Below are positions 54,425-63,068 of a DNA stretch of 64,000 nt, in pieces. Made by a program: the position numbers and the translations under genes. The first letter of the stretch is position 1. Every line of letters starts with the position of its first letter. The stretch is taken from NCBI RefSeq assembly GCF_014646295.1, contig NZ_BMNE01000006.1, forward strand, positions 248,001 through 312,000, given 5' to 3'. Under the pieces are notes generated by a model. The model was given only the letters and a program-made list of their open reading frames with translations. It was not told the DNA's origin and did no database searches. Source of the stretch: Nocardia rhizosphaerihabitans (GTDB lineage Bacteria; Actinomycetota; Actinomycetes; Mycobacteriales; Mycobacteriaceae).

Positions 54425-55474
54425 ATGTCTCGCAACACCTGGATCGGCTCGCGCCGCCGAGCCGCCGCTGTCGCCCTCACTGCTGTCGCCGCGGTCACCC
54501 TGGCCGCCTGCGGCGGTGGCGCCAGCGACTCGACCGACGGCGCCTCCGGAGCCGACGGTAGCGGGGGGACCCTCAACCTCTACGCCTACGCCGTGCCGAA
54601 GCCGGGCTTCGACAAGGTCGTACCCGAGTTCAACAAGACCGAGGCGGGCAAGGGCGTCCAGATCCAGGCCTCCTACGGCGCTTCGGGCGACCAGTCGCGC
54701 AAGGTCAAGGACGGCGCCGAGGCCGATGTCGTGAACTTCTCGGTCGAGCCCGACATCACCCGCCTCGTGGACGCAGGCCTGGTCGAGTCGAACTGGAACG
54801 CCGACGCGAGCAAGGGCATCCCGTTCGGCTCGGTCGTCACCCTGGTCGTGCGCAAGGGCAACCCCAAGGGCATCAAGGACTGGGACGACCTGATCAAGCC
54901 CGGTGTCGAGGTCGTCACCCCGAACCCGTTCAGCTCGGGCTCGGCCAAGTGGAACCTGCTCGCGCCCTACGCCGCCAAGAGCGACGGCGGCAAGAACCAG
55001 CAGGCAGGCCTGGACTACCTGTCGCAGCTGATCTCCCCCGAGCACGTCAAGGTGCAGCCCAAGTCGGGCCGCGAAGCCACCGAGACCTTCCTGCAGGGCA
55101 CCGGCGACGTGCTGCTGAGCTACGAGAACGAGGCCATCTTCTCCGAGCGCAACGGCGATCCGATCGAGCACGTCAACCCGCCGACCACGTTCAAGATCGA
55201 GAACCCGGTCGCGGTGCTGAAGAACTCCAAGAACCTGGCCAAGGCCACCGCGTTCCGCGACTTCCTGTTCACACCCGAGGGCCAGAAGGCGTGGGCGCAG
55301 GCCGGCTTCCGTCCGGTCGACCCGAAGGTCGCCGCCGAGTTCGCTTCCGACTTCCCGACCCCGGCCAAGCTGTGGACCATCGATGACCTCGGTGGCTGGA
55401 AGGCCGTCGACAAGGAGCTGTTCGCACAGGGCACCGGCAAGGTCGCGGTCATCTACGACCAGGCCACCAAGTAG
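54425..55474 (+). CDS. subI: Sulfate-binding lipoprotein
   Basis: The product has 349 residues with a lipoprotein signal peptide: RRR, a hydrophobic core, and lipobox LAAC with Cys29. The mature protein matches the periplasmic sulfate-binding family: LNLYAYAVPKPGF start, ASYGASGDQSRKV (Ser/Gly residues contacting sulfate), TPNPFSSGSAKWN and LLSYENEAIF. It delivers sulfate (or thiosulfate) to the CysTWA transporter encoded directly downstream. Expression is likely controlled by the Cys leader peptide. Confidence 0.95.
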   Translation: MSRNTWIGSRRRAAAVALTAVAAVTLAACGGGASDSTDGASGADGSGGTLNLYAYAVPKPGFDKVVPEFNKTEAGKGVQIQASYGASGDQSRKVKDGAEADVVNFSVEPDITRLVDAGLVESNWNADASKGIPFGSVVTLVVRKGNPKGIKDWDDLIKPGVEVVTPNPFSSGSAKWNLLAPYAAKSDGGKNQQAGLDYLSQLISPEHVKVQPKSGREATETFLQGTGDVLLSYENEAIFSERNGDPIEHVNPPTTFKIENPVAVLKNSKNLAKATAFRDFLFTPEGQKAWAQAGFRPVDPKVAAEFASDFPTPAKLWTIDDLGGWKAVDKELFAQGTGKVAVIYDQATK

Positions 55475-55509
55475 GTCGTGACCCAGCGCACACGCGATAC
55501 TGGACAACT

Positions 55510-56397
55510 GTGACTGACAGCAGTGGGCACGCCGGGAGCGGGACAACCCCCGATCCCGGCGTCGCCGGTAAATTTCGAGGCCCGCGATGGTCGTGGCTGC
55601 GCGTGACCGGCTCGGTGGGCCCGCTCGGCATCGCCATCGCCGTACTGTGGCTCAGCGTCATCGTGCTGCTTCCGTTGGCGGCGCTGACCGTCAGCTCGTT
55701 CGAGGACGGCTGGTCCGGCTTCTGGGACGCGGTCACCGCGCCGTCGGCGCTGGACTCGTTGCGCATCACCGTCGGTGTCTCGGTGGTCGTCGCCGTGCTC
55801 AACGTCGTGATGGGCACCCTGATCGCGTGGGTGCTGGTGCGTGACGAGTTCCCCGGCAAGGGAATCGTCAACGCGCTGATCGATCTGCCGTTCGCGCTGC
55901 CGACGATCGTCGCCTCGATCGTGCTGCTCTCGCTCTACGGCCCGAACAGCCCGATCGACATCCACCTCAACGCCACCCAGCCCGGTCTGGTGGTGGCGTT
56001 GGCCTTCGTCACGCTGCCGTTCGTGGTGCGGTCGGTGCAGCCGGTGCTGATCGAGGTCGACAAGGAAGTGGAACAGGCCGCGCTCTCGCTGGGCGCGAGC
56101 AACTGGATCACCTTCCGCCGCATCGTGCTGCCGACGCTGGCCCCGGCGATCATCTCCGGCGGCGGCCTGGCCTTCGCCAGGGCGATCGGCGAATACGGCT
56201 CGGTCGTGCTGATCGGCGGCAACATCCCGCGCGAGACCCAGATGACCTCGCAGTACATCCAGCAGCAGATCGAGGTGGACCGGCCGATCAACGCCGCCGC
56301 GGTGTCGGTGGCACTGCTCGCCATCTCCTTCGCCAGCCTGCTCGTCCTGCGGCTGCTCGCCGAGCGCACCGCGCGGAAGGAAGAGGCGGCCCGATGA
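55510..56397 (+). CDS. cysT: Sulfate ABC transporter permease CysT
   Basis: The 295-residue permease has six transmembrane helices after an N-terminal cytoplasmic segment of about 40 residues. The EAA loop that contacts CysA reads VEQAALSLGASNWITFRRI. IGEYGSVVLIGGNIP is typical of CysT/CysU. GTG start, 35 bp after subI; its end overlaps cysW by four bases (ATGA). Confidence 0.94.
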   Translation: MTDSSGHAGSGTTPDPGVAGKFRGPRWSWLRVTGSVGPLGIAIAVLWLSVIVLLPLAALTVSSFEDGWSGFWDAVTAPSALDSLRITVGVSVVVAVLNVVMGTLIAWVLVRDEFPGKGIVNALIDLPFALPTIVASIVLLSLYGPNSPIDIHLNATQPGLVVALAFVTLPFVVRSVQPVLIEVDKEVEQAALSLGASNWITFRRIVLPTLAPAIISGGGLAFARAIGEYGSVVLIGGNIPRETQMTSQYIQQQIEVDRPINAAAVSVALLAISFASLLVLRLLAERTARKEEAAR

Positions 56398-57200
56398 AGC
56401 TGTCCCTGTTCACGCGGCTCTCGCTACGCACGGTGGCCCTCGGCTACCTGCTCGTGCTGCTCGTGCTGCCGCTGGTGATCATCCTGTGGCGCACGTTCGA
56501 GCGGGGGATCGGGGCGTTCCTCGACTCGATCACCACGCCGGCGGCGATCTCGGCGTTCCAGCTGTCGATGCTCATCGTGGCGATCGTCGTCCCGCTGAAC
56601 GTGGTCTTCGGCGTCGTCACGGCGCTGGCGCTGGTGCGCAGCAAGTTCCCCGGGCGCAGCCTGGTGCAGGGCATCGTCGACCTGCCGTTCGCGGTGTCGC
56701 CGGTGGTCGTCGGTGTCTCGCTGATCCTGCTGTGGGGAGCCGGTGGCTGGTTCGGCGGGCTGGAATCACTGGGCTTCAAGGTGATCTTCAGCCTGCCCGG
56801 CATGGTCATCGCCACCATCTTCGTGACGCTGCCGTTCGTGGTGCGCGAGGTCGAGCCGGTGCTGCACGAGATCGGCGACGACCAGGAACAGGCCGCGGCC
56901 ACCCTCGGCGCGTCCCGTTGGCAGACCTTCTGGCGGATCACCCTGCCCGCCATCCGCTGGGGCCTGACCTACGGTGTCGTGCTCACCGTGGCCCGCGCGC
57001 TCGGCGAGTTCGGCGCGGTGATCATGGTCTCGACCGCACTGCCCGGCAAGTCGCAGACGCTGACCCTGCTGGTGCACGGTCGCTACATCAACGACCACAA
57101 CACCTTCGGCGCCTACAGCGCGGCCACCCTGCTGATGGGCATGGCCCTGGTGGTACTTCTCCTGATGACTCTCCTCGAACGCAAGCGGGGCACCGAATGA
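56394..57200 (+). CDS. cysW: Sulfate ABC transporter permease CysW
   Basis: This 268-residue second permease subunit has six transmembrane helices and the EAA loop QEQAAATLGASRWQTFWRI. The block ALGEFGAVIMVSTALPGKSQ distinguishes CysW from CysT. It forms the heterodimeric channel with CysT. Both its start and its end overlap the neighbouring genes by four bases, which keeps subunit ratios matched. Confidence 0.94.
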   Translation: MKLSLFTRLSLRTVALGYLLVLLVLPLVIILWRTFERGIGAFLDSITTPAAISAFQLSMLIVAIVVPLNVVFGVVTALALVRSKFPGRSLVQGIVDLPFAVSPVVVGVSLILLWGAGGWFGGLESLGFKVIFSLPGMVIATIFVTLPFVVREVEPVLHEIGDDQEQAAATLGASRWQTFWRITLPAIRWGLTYGVVLTVARALGEFGAVIMVSTALPGKSQTLTLLVHGRYINDHNTFGAYSAATLLMGMALVVLLLMTLLERKRGTE

Positions 57201-58192
57201 TCACCGTGACCAACGCGCGCAAGAACTACGGTTCCTTCGCCGCTCTCGACGATGTCAGCATCGATATCCCCTCCGGCGAGCTGACCGCCCTGCTCGGCCC
57301 GTCCGGCTCAGGCAAGTCGACGCTGCTGCGCTCGATCGCGGGCCTGGAGTCGCTGGACTCGGGCATCGTGATGATCGCGGGCAACGACGTCACCCACGTG
57401 GCGCCGCAGAAGCGCGACATCGGCTTCGTGTTCCAGCACTACGCCGCGTTCAAGCACATGACGGTGCGCGACAACGTCGCCTTCGGCCTGACCATCCGCA
57501 AGCGGCCGAAGAAGGAGATCGACAAGCGCGTCGACGAGCTGCTCGGCATCGTCGGCCTCGACGGTTTCCAGCATCGCTACCCGGCGCAGCTCTCCGGTGG
57601 TCAGCGCCAGCGCATGGCGCTGGCCCGCGCGCTCGCCGTCGACCCGCAGGTGCTGCTGCTCGACGAGCCGTTCGGCGCACTCGACGCCAAGGTCCGCACC
57701 GACCTGCGGCAGTGGCTGCGCAGGCTGCACGACGAGGTCCACGTGACGACCGTGCTGGTCACCCACGACCAGGAGGAGGCGCTCGACGTCGCCGACCGGA
57801 TCGCGGTCATGAACAAGGGCCGCATCGAACAGGTCGGCTCGCCCGAGGACGTCTACGACCGGCCCGCCAACGAGTTCGTCATGTCGTTCCTCGGCGCGGT
57901 GGCCCGGCTCAACGGCCACCTGGTGCGCCCGCACGACATCCGCGTCGGCCGCGATCCGAGCATGGCGATGGCCGAGCACGAGGGCACCGCGGAGTCCGCG
58001 GGCGTCACCAGGGCCACGGTCGAACGTATCGTCCGGCTGGGTTTCGAGGTGCGCCTCGAACTGCGCAATGCCGCGACCGGCGATCAGTTCGCCGCGCAGG
58101 TCACCCGCGGTGACGCCGCGGCCCTGCACCTGAGCGAGGGCGAGACGGTCTACGCCCGCGCCACCCGGATCCCGGATCTGCCGCAGAGCTGA
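57197..58192 (+). CDS. cysA: Sulfate ABC transporter ATPase CysA
   Basis: The 331-residue ATPase has Walker A GPSGSGKS (34-41), a Q-loop in FVFQHYAAFKHMTV, signature LSGGQRQR, Walker B LLLDEP and H-loop VLVTHDQEEAL. A C-terminal regulatory TOBE-like region (from about 245) includes VRPHDIRVGRD. It powers sulfate import for cysteine synthesis. The ATG overlaps the cysW stop. It ends the operon; no clear terminator follows. Confidence 0.95.
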   Translation: MITVTNARKNYGSFAALDDVSIDIPSGELTALLGPSGSGKSTLLRSIAGLESLDSGIVMIAGNDVTHVAPQKRDIGFVFQHYAAFKHMTVRDNVAFGLTIRKRPKKEIDKRVDELLGIVGLDGFQHRYPAQLSGGQRQRMALARALAVDPQVLLLDEPFGALDAKVRTDLRQWLRRLHDEVHVTTVLVTHDQEEALDVADRIAVMNKGRIEQVGSPEDVYDRPANEFVMSFLGAVARLNGHLVRPHDIRVGRDPSMAMAEHEGTAESAGVTRATVERIVRLGFEVRLELRNAATGDQFAAQVTRGDAAALHLSEGETVYARATRIPDLPQS

Positions 58193-58235
58193 GATCCCGC
58201 GGCCCTGTTGCCCCGGAGACACCCGGTGGGACGAT

Positions 58236-58799
58236 ATGGGTCCGGTGTGGCCGCGGTCGCACCGAACCGGGCGGGGCCGAGCATGCGGGGAGCTGGTCGC
58301 CGAGATGCCGTACCCGGCGTTGCAGCAGCTGTTCGACGGCATCGCGCCGTGGGGGATGCGCGCCTACGAGAAATCGCTGTACCTGGACCGGATCGATGTC
58401 GCGGCCGCCGAGGTGATGGTGCGCCACTACCCGCGGCGCACTTCGCCCTTGTCGGTGATGCCGACGATGCCGCTGTGCGGGCGGTTCAGCGCGCTGACCG
58501 ACGATGACACCGCCTTCGGGGGGTCGCGGGCGCCGGGGGTGGTCGTCAATATCTCCGGGGCGTGCCCGGAGACGGCCGGTTTCGCCGCCGAACGGGAGTG
58601 GGTGCGCGACTTCTGGACCGAGTTGCGCCCGTTCGCCCGTGCCGAGCAGGGCTACGTCAACTTCATGAGCGATACCGGGCAGGAGCAGGTCGCGCAGACC
58701 TACGGCGCCGAGTACGGCCGGTTGCGCGCGATCAAAGCCGCCTGGGACCCGGCCAACGTATTCCGGCACAACGCGAACATTCCGCCCGGGGTCTCCTGA
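58236..58799 (+). pseudogene. C-terminal remnant of a FAD-linked (BBE-type) oxidase
   Basis: The 187-residue frame matches only the C-terminal half of berberine-bridge-type FAD oxidoreductases: MPYPALQQLFDG, then the BBE block YVNFMSD, YGRLRAIKAAWDPANVFRHN. The N-terminal FAD-binding PCMH domain (about 250 residues) is missing, and the first 20 residues are unlike the family. I read it as a truncated, probably non-functional gene between cysA and the AurF-like gene. A start at 58305 (MPYPAL) is as likely as 58236. Confidence 0.7.
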
Positions 58800-59045
58800 G
58801 TTGTCGAGCCGTTCGCTGGCGTTCACGGCGCGTCGCCGAGCCTGCGTCCGCGCAGGGTAGCCGGTACCGGCGGTCCGTTCGGCGAAACGGCGCGTTCGGC
58901 ACGAACTTATTTTCCGGGCCCATCGACCGGCTCCGCACGACTGTGCATGACGCAGTGTCACAGGTAGAGCCATTTTTACTGGTGAGTAGCTTGTTGTCCT
59001 GGCATTTCGACGCGCCGAACACGCGGAATCGAGACGCTCGCAGAG
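58800..59045. other. Spacer after the oxidase remnant
   Basis: No gene is visible. The left part is GC-rich and may be decayed sequence; the right part becomes AT-richer towards the promoter of the next operon. Confidence 0.4.
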
Positions 59046-59073
59046 TTGACGTGACCTCTCGTAGGTGTAACTA
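59046..59073 (+). promoter_or_regulatory. Promoter of the AurF-like/fprB operon
   Basis: TTGACG (-35) and TAACTA (-10) are spaced by 16 bases, 33 bp upstream of the GTG start, which itself follows GAGGAGAGG. This is the best sigma-70-type promoter in the right half of the window. Confidence 0.55.
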
Positions 59074-59106
59074 TTGGAAACAGTAAACGTCCCTTGAGGA
59101 GAGGCA

Positions 59107-60120
59107 GTGACGACGATGTCTGCGCCCACCACCCCTGACGTCGATCCCGTAGTCGCGGAGGCTCAGGCGTACGCCGAGAAGTTGCTGATGCTGTCGGAGG
59201 CGTCCGTCGACCGGCACTTCGACCCGTTCGAGGACATCGACTGGGACAACCCGGAGTTCGACCCGAACCACAAGCCGGAGCGCTGGGTCCTGGTCACCTC
59301 CGCCGACCCGATCGGCCGCCACCCCTGGTACCAGGCCCTGCCGCTGGATCAGAAGATCGAGATCGGCAAGGTCCGTCAGGCCAATGTCGCCAAGGTCGGC
59401 CTGCAGTTCGAGGCCATCCTGATCATCGGCATGATGCAGCACATCTTCAACCTGAAGAACAACGACCCGGAGTTCCGGTACTGCTCGCACGAGATGATCG
59501 AAGAGCACAACCACACTCTGATGTTCCAGGAGATGGTCAACCGCGTCGCCGACGTGCCGGGCATGAACCCGCTCGTGCGTCAGCTGCGCCACCTGGCCGC
59601 CCCGGCCGGCGCGCTGTTCCCGAACTTCTTCTTCATGGCCGTGCTCGCCGGCGAAGAGCCGATCGACCACATCCAGAAGGACATCCTGCGCTCGGGTGAC
59701 GACATCCACCCGATCATGCGCGGCGTGATGGCGATCCACGTGGCCGAGGAAGCTCGCCACATCTCCTTCGCCCACGAGTTCCTGAAGAAGAACGTTCCGG
59801 CGCAGCCCGCGTTCAACAAGTTCGTGCTCTCGGTCGCCATGCCGATCATCATGTTCGTGCTCGGCCGTGCCATCGCGACTCCGCCGAAGACCTTCTTCAA
59901 GCAGTTCGACATGCCGACCGATGTCCGCAAGGAGCTGTTCTACGGTTCCAAGGAGGCCAAGCAGGTCTTCGCCGACTACTTCATCGACGTGCGCGCGCTC
60001 GCCGAGGAGATCGGTCTGATGAACCCGATCGCCAAGAAGGTGTGGAAGCTGCTCGGTATCGACGGCCCGTCCAGCCGGTACCGCTCGGAGCCCAAGCGCT
60101 CCGCCAAGCACGCAGCCTGA
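59107..60120 (+). CDS. AurF-like diiron oxygenase
   Basis: The product (337 residues) is helical, with diiron ligands in EAILIIGMMQH, EEHNHTLMFQE (ExxH) and HVAEEARHISFAHEF (E and ExxxH). This layout is that of the p-aminobenzoate N-oxygenase AurF family, which includes N-oxygenases and fatty-acid-type oxidases. Strong ribosome binding site, GTG start. fprB begins 15 bases after the stop and can supply electrons, so the two likely form a working oxygenase/reductase pair. The substrate is unknown. Confidence 0.85.
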   Translation: MTTMSAPTTPDVDPVVAEAQAYAEKLLMLSEASVDRHFDPFEDIDWDNPEFDPNHKPERWVLVTSADPIGRHPWYQALPLDQKIEIGKVRQANVAKVGLQFEAILIIGMMQHIFNLKNNDPEFRYCSHEMIEEHNHTLMFQEMVNRVADVPGMNPLVRQLRHLAAPAGALFPNFFFMAVLAGEEPIDHIQKDILRSGDDIHPIMRGVMAIHVAEEARHISFAHEFLKKNVPAQPAFNKFVLSVAMPIIMFVLGRAIATPPKTFFKQFDMPTDVRKELFYGSKEAKQVFADYFIDVRALAEEIGLMNPIAKKVWKLLGIDGPSSRYRSEPKRSAKHAA

Positions 60121-60135
60121 GACGCGGTAGCAACC

Positions 60136-61722
60136 ATGCCCTACGTTGTCACCCAGTCGTGCTGTAGCGACGCCTCGTGCGTCTACGCATGCCCGGTCAA
60201 CTGCATCCATCCGACCCCGGACGAGCCGGACTTCCTCACCGCGGAGATGCTCTACGTCGACCCGGCAGCCTGCGTGGACTGTGGCGCCTGCGCCACCGCA
60301 TGCCCCGTCGACGCCATCACCTCGTCGAAGAAGCTCACCGAAGAGCAGAAGCCCTTCATCGAGATCAACGCCGACTTCTACCGCATCCAGCGCGACCGGC
60401 CGACCCTGGCCAGGCCCGTGATGCCGCCCGCGATCGACACCCAGCGGTCGCCGCTGCGGGTCGCCATCGTCGGCTCCGGTCCGTCGGCGATGTACGCCGC
60501 CGACGAGCTGCTGACCCAGCCCGGGGTCGCGGTCACCATGTTCGACCGGCTGCCGCAGGCCTACGGTCTGGCCCGGCTGGGTGTCGCGCCCGACCACAAG
60601 CGCACCCGCCAGGTCGCCGACCTGTTCGACGTGATGTCGAAGCAGGAGGATTTCGGTACCTACCTCGATGTGGAGATCGGCAAGCACATCAGCCACGCCG
60701 ATCTGCTCGAGCACTTCCACGGCGTCATCTACGCCGTGGGCGCGTCCTCGGATCGCAAGCTGGGCATCCCGGGTGAGGGTCTGTCCGGCAATGTGTCGGC
60801 CACCGACTTCGTCGCCTGGTACAACGGCCATCCCGAGCACGTCGACGACCAGTTCGATCTGAACCAGAAGCGCGTCGTGATCGTCGGCAACGGCAACGTC
60901 GCCCTCGATGTCGCCCGAATCCTGACCGTCGATCCGGCCACCCTGGCCAACACCGACATCGCGCCGCACGCGTTGAAGGCGTTGCGCGAGAGCAAGATCG
61001 AAGAGGTCGTGATCCTGGGTCGTCGTGGCCCCGCCGAGTCCGCGTTCACGGTGCCCGAGTTCGTCGGCCTGCTGGCCGCCGACATCGACATCGCGATCGA
61101 GGGCGAGCTGCCCGAGGTCACCCCCGAGCTGCCGTACAAGATCGAGCAGAAGCTGCGCCTGCTGCACAGCGTCGCGAATCGTCCGTTCGGCGAGCGCAGG
61201 CGCATCGTGTTCCGCTACCTGTCCTCGCCGGTGGAGATCCTCGGCACCGACACGGTGACGGGCGTGCGGGTCGAGCGCAACGAGCTGGTCACCGACGCCG
61301 ACGGCCGCACCAGCGCGGTGCCGACCGGCGACACCGACCTGCTCGAGGCGGGCGTCGTGCTCACCTCGGTCGGCTACCGCGGGGTGCCGACCAAGGATCT
61401 GCCGTTCGACGACGCGCGTGGCGTCATCCCGAACGAGCAGGGCCGGGTGCTCACCGCCGCGGGTGGCGAGGTCGTCACCGGCACGTATGTGACCGGCTGG
61501 ATCAAGCGCGGCCCGACCGGCTTCATCGGGACCAACAAGTCCTGCGCGCAGGAGACCGTGCAGCAGCTCGCCGAGGATTTCAACACCGGCAAGCTGCGCG
61601 AGCCCGCTCGTGACGCACGCGAGTTCGATCGTCTGGTGCGCGCCCGCCGACCCCAGGCGCGCGCAGGCGGTGCCGCGGCGCCGCACGAGCGTCCGCTCCG
61701 GCGGCTGCTCGCTCGCGGCTGA
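60136..61722 (+). CDS. fprB: Ferredoxin-ferredoxin:NADP+ reductase fusion
   Basis: The 528-residue protein joins an N-terminal seven/eight-iron ferredoxin domain (CSDASCVYACPVNC and CVDCGACATACPVDA within residues 1-65) to an adrenodoxin-reductase-type FNR: FAD loop VGSGPSAMYAA near 112-122, GVAPDHKRTRQV, NADP loop VGNGNVALDVAR, and WIKRGPTGFIGTNKS near the end. The whole is closely parallel to FprB of M. tuberculosis. It transfers electrons between NADPH and an iron-sulfur partner and probably serves the AurF-like enzyme encoded 15 bp upstream. Confidence 0.93.
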   Translation: MPYVVTQSCCSDASCVYACPVNCIHPTPDEPDFLTAEMLYVDPAACVDCGACATACPVDAITSSKKLTEEQKPFIEINADFYRIQRDRPTLARPVMPPAIDTQRSPLRVAIVGSGPSAMYAADELLTQPGVAVTMFDRLPQAYGLARLGVAPDHKRTRQVADLFDVMSKQEDFGTYLDVEIGKHISHADLLEHFHGVIYAVGASSDRKLGIPGEGLSGNVSATDFVAWYNGHPEHVDDQFDLNQKRVVIVGNGNVALDVARILTVDPATLANTDIAPHALKALRESKIEEVVILGRRGPAESAFTVPEFVGLLAADIDIAIEGELPEVTPELPYKIEQKLRLLHSVANRPFGERRRIVFRYLSSPVEILGTDTVTGVRVERNELVTDADGRTSAVPTGDTDLLEAGVVLTSVGYRGVPTKDLPFDDARGVIPNEQGRVLTAAGGEVVTGTYVTGWIKRGPTGFIGTNKSCAQETVQQLAEDFNTGKLREPARDAREFDRLVRARRPQARAGGAAAPHERPLRRLLARG

Positions 61723-61733
61723 TTCGCGAAACC

Positions 61734-61777
61734 CGAAGGCCCGCTACGTCGTCCGCATGCGACGGAGCGGGCCTTCG
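61734..61777. terminator. Bidirectional terminator after fprB
   Basis: A 12-bp stem (CGAAGGCCCGCT with AGCGGGCCTTCG) closes over a smaller inner stem (CGTCG/CGACG). It lies between the convergent fprB and SDR genes; there is no T-tract. Confidence 0.75.
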
Positions 61778-61781
61778 TCGT

Positions 61782-62543
61782 TCACTGCGCGGTGAAGCCG
61801 CCGTCGACGGTGACCGCGGCTCCGGTGACGAAGGACGCCTCGGCACTGAGCAGGAACGCGCACAGCGCCGCGATCTCCGCGGGCCGGGCGATCCGCCCGA
61901 TCGGGTGTAGCGCCGCGATCGCCGCCTCGCCCTCCGGGGTGGCGCCCATCGAAGCACGGAAAGCCGGAGTGTCGACCGCGCCGGAGACGAGCGCGTTGAC
62001 CCGCAGGCCCGCCGCCGCGGTCTCCAGCGCCACCGACCTGGTGAGCCCGACGACACCGTGCTTGGCCGCCACATACGGCGCCACCGACGCCATGCCGACG
62101 ACCCCGAGGTTGGACGCGTTGTTCAGGATCGTGCCGCCGCCGGAGCCGATGATCGCGGGCACCTGGTGCCGCAGTCCGTGGAACACCCCGGTCAGGTTCA
62201 GGTCGAGCTCGGCGCGCCAGGCCGCGTCGTCGATCTCGGCGACCGAGCCGAACGCGGTGACCGCGCCCGCGTTGTTGAACGCCGCGTCGAGCCTGCCGTA
62301 CTCGGTGAGCGCGGTCTGGGTGAGGCGTTCGACGTCGGCGTCGACCGTGACGTCGGTGGGAACGAACAGCGCGCGTCCGCCCGCCGCGCGGATCTCCTCG
62401 GCGACCTGCTCGCCCTGGTCCTTGCCGCGGGACCCGAGCACCACGGCGGCGCCCTCGGACGCGACCCGCTGCGCGACCGCCTTGCCGACGCCGGAACCGG
62501 CGCCGGTGACGAGGACGACCTGGTCGGCGAAACGAGTTGACAT
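61782..62543 (-). CDS. Short-chain dehydrogenase/reductase (FabG-like)
   Basis: The 253-residue classical SDR has TGAGSGVG (13-20), NNAG near 89-92, Ser in ILNNASNLG, and YVAAK as the catalytic Tyr/Lys motif. It ends in VTGAAVTVDGGFTAQ, the usual closing of FabG/glucose-dehydrogenase-like SDRs. Asp-free strand-2 end (GSRGKDQG) suggests NADP preference. The ATG is preceded by AAGGAAA. The upstream region has CGGTAA/TTACCG half-sites that may bind a regulator. Confidence 0.88.
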   Translation of the reverse strand: MSTRFADQVVLVTGAGSGVGKAVAQRVASEGAAVVLGSRGKDQGEQVAEEIRAAGGRALFVPTDVTVDADVERLTQTALTEYGRLDAAFNNAGAVTAFGSVAEIDDAAWRAELDLNLTGVFHGLRHQVPAIIGSGGGTILNNASNLGVVGMASVAPYVAAKHGVVGLTRSVALETAAAGLRVNALVSGAVDTPAFRASMGATPEGEAAIAALHPIGRIARPAEIAALCAFLLSAEASFVTGAAVTVDGGFTAQ

Positions 62544-63068
62544 AGGTATTTCCTTCTCTCCCTTGATATTCGGAGTTCGACTCGGTGTCTCTCCGCACTT
62601 CGAGTCAACCGCGGCGAGCAGGCCCGTGCTGGCGGGTATCGGTCGTGACGTTGATGCGTCATAGGTTTCGGCGAGTACTTCGATATGGAGCACTGCAACG
62701 CGGCGATATTCGAAATCCGATAGGCGGTAATTGAATTGATTACCGGTCGGTAAGTGCATTAGTTGACGGCAATAACAGACCGAAAGAATGTCTTCGCTAG
62801 GGGCTCAAGTCGATTACTCGCGAGTAGCTGGATCTCGGAGTCTGTCAGTCGATTCGGAAGCGTTCAGGGGACTGGACGCTTGTCCGCATCCCTATTAACC
62901 TGCGAAAACCATCCGACAAGGGTCAAAGGTCACGTGTTTCGTATCAATCAGGCAGCAATTCGGCTTTGCGCCGGTTAATCTGTGCGAGCTGTTTGGAAGA
63001 CGACCGCGGCCACATGGTGCGCTCGCGTGCTGGACGTGGTCACGGTGCGTTGACGGGATAGCAAATAC
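62544..63068. other. 525-bp AT-richer intergenic region
   Basis: No credible gene is visible. The region is notably AT-rich for this genome and contains similar 16-mers at 62566 and 62705 (GATATTCG-type), plus the half-site cluster at 62725-62753. The promoters of the SDR gene (-) and the Hsp70-like gene (+) should both lie here. Confidence 0.5.
62725..62753. promoter_or_regulatory. Cluster of three CGGTAA half-sites
   Basis: CGGTAA (62725-62730), TTACCG (62740-62745) and CGGTAA (62748-62753) form two overlapping palindromes: CGGTAAT-N7-ATTACCG and TTACCG-GT-CGGTAA. The pattern fits a TetR- or similar-type operator about 180 bp upstream of the SDR start. Confidence 0.55.

Noticed and set aside
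59071..61686. 871-codon open frame on the - strand opposite the AurF-like and fprB genes
   Set aside because: It is a shadow frame: both genes on the + strand have clear family motifs, and the antisense protein is a His/Asp/Val-rich low-complexity product typical of high-GC antisense frames.
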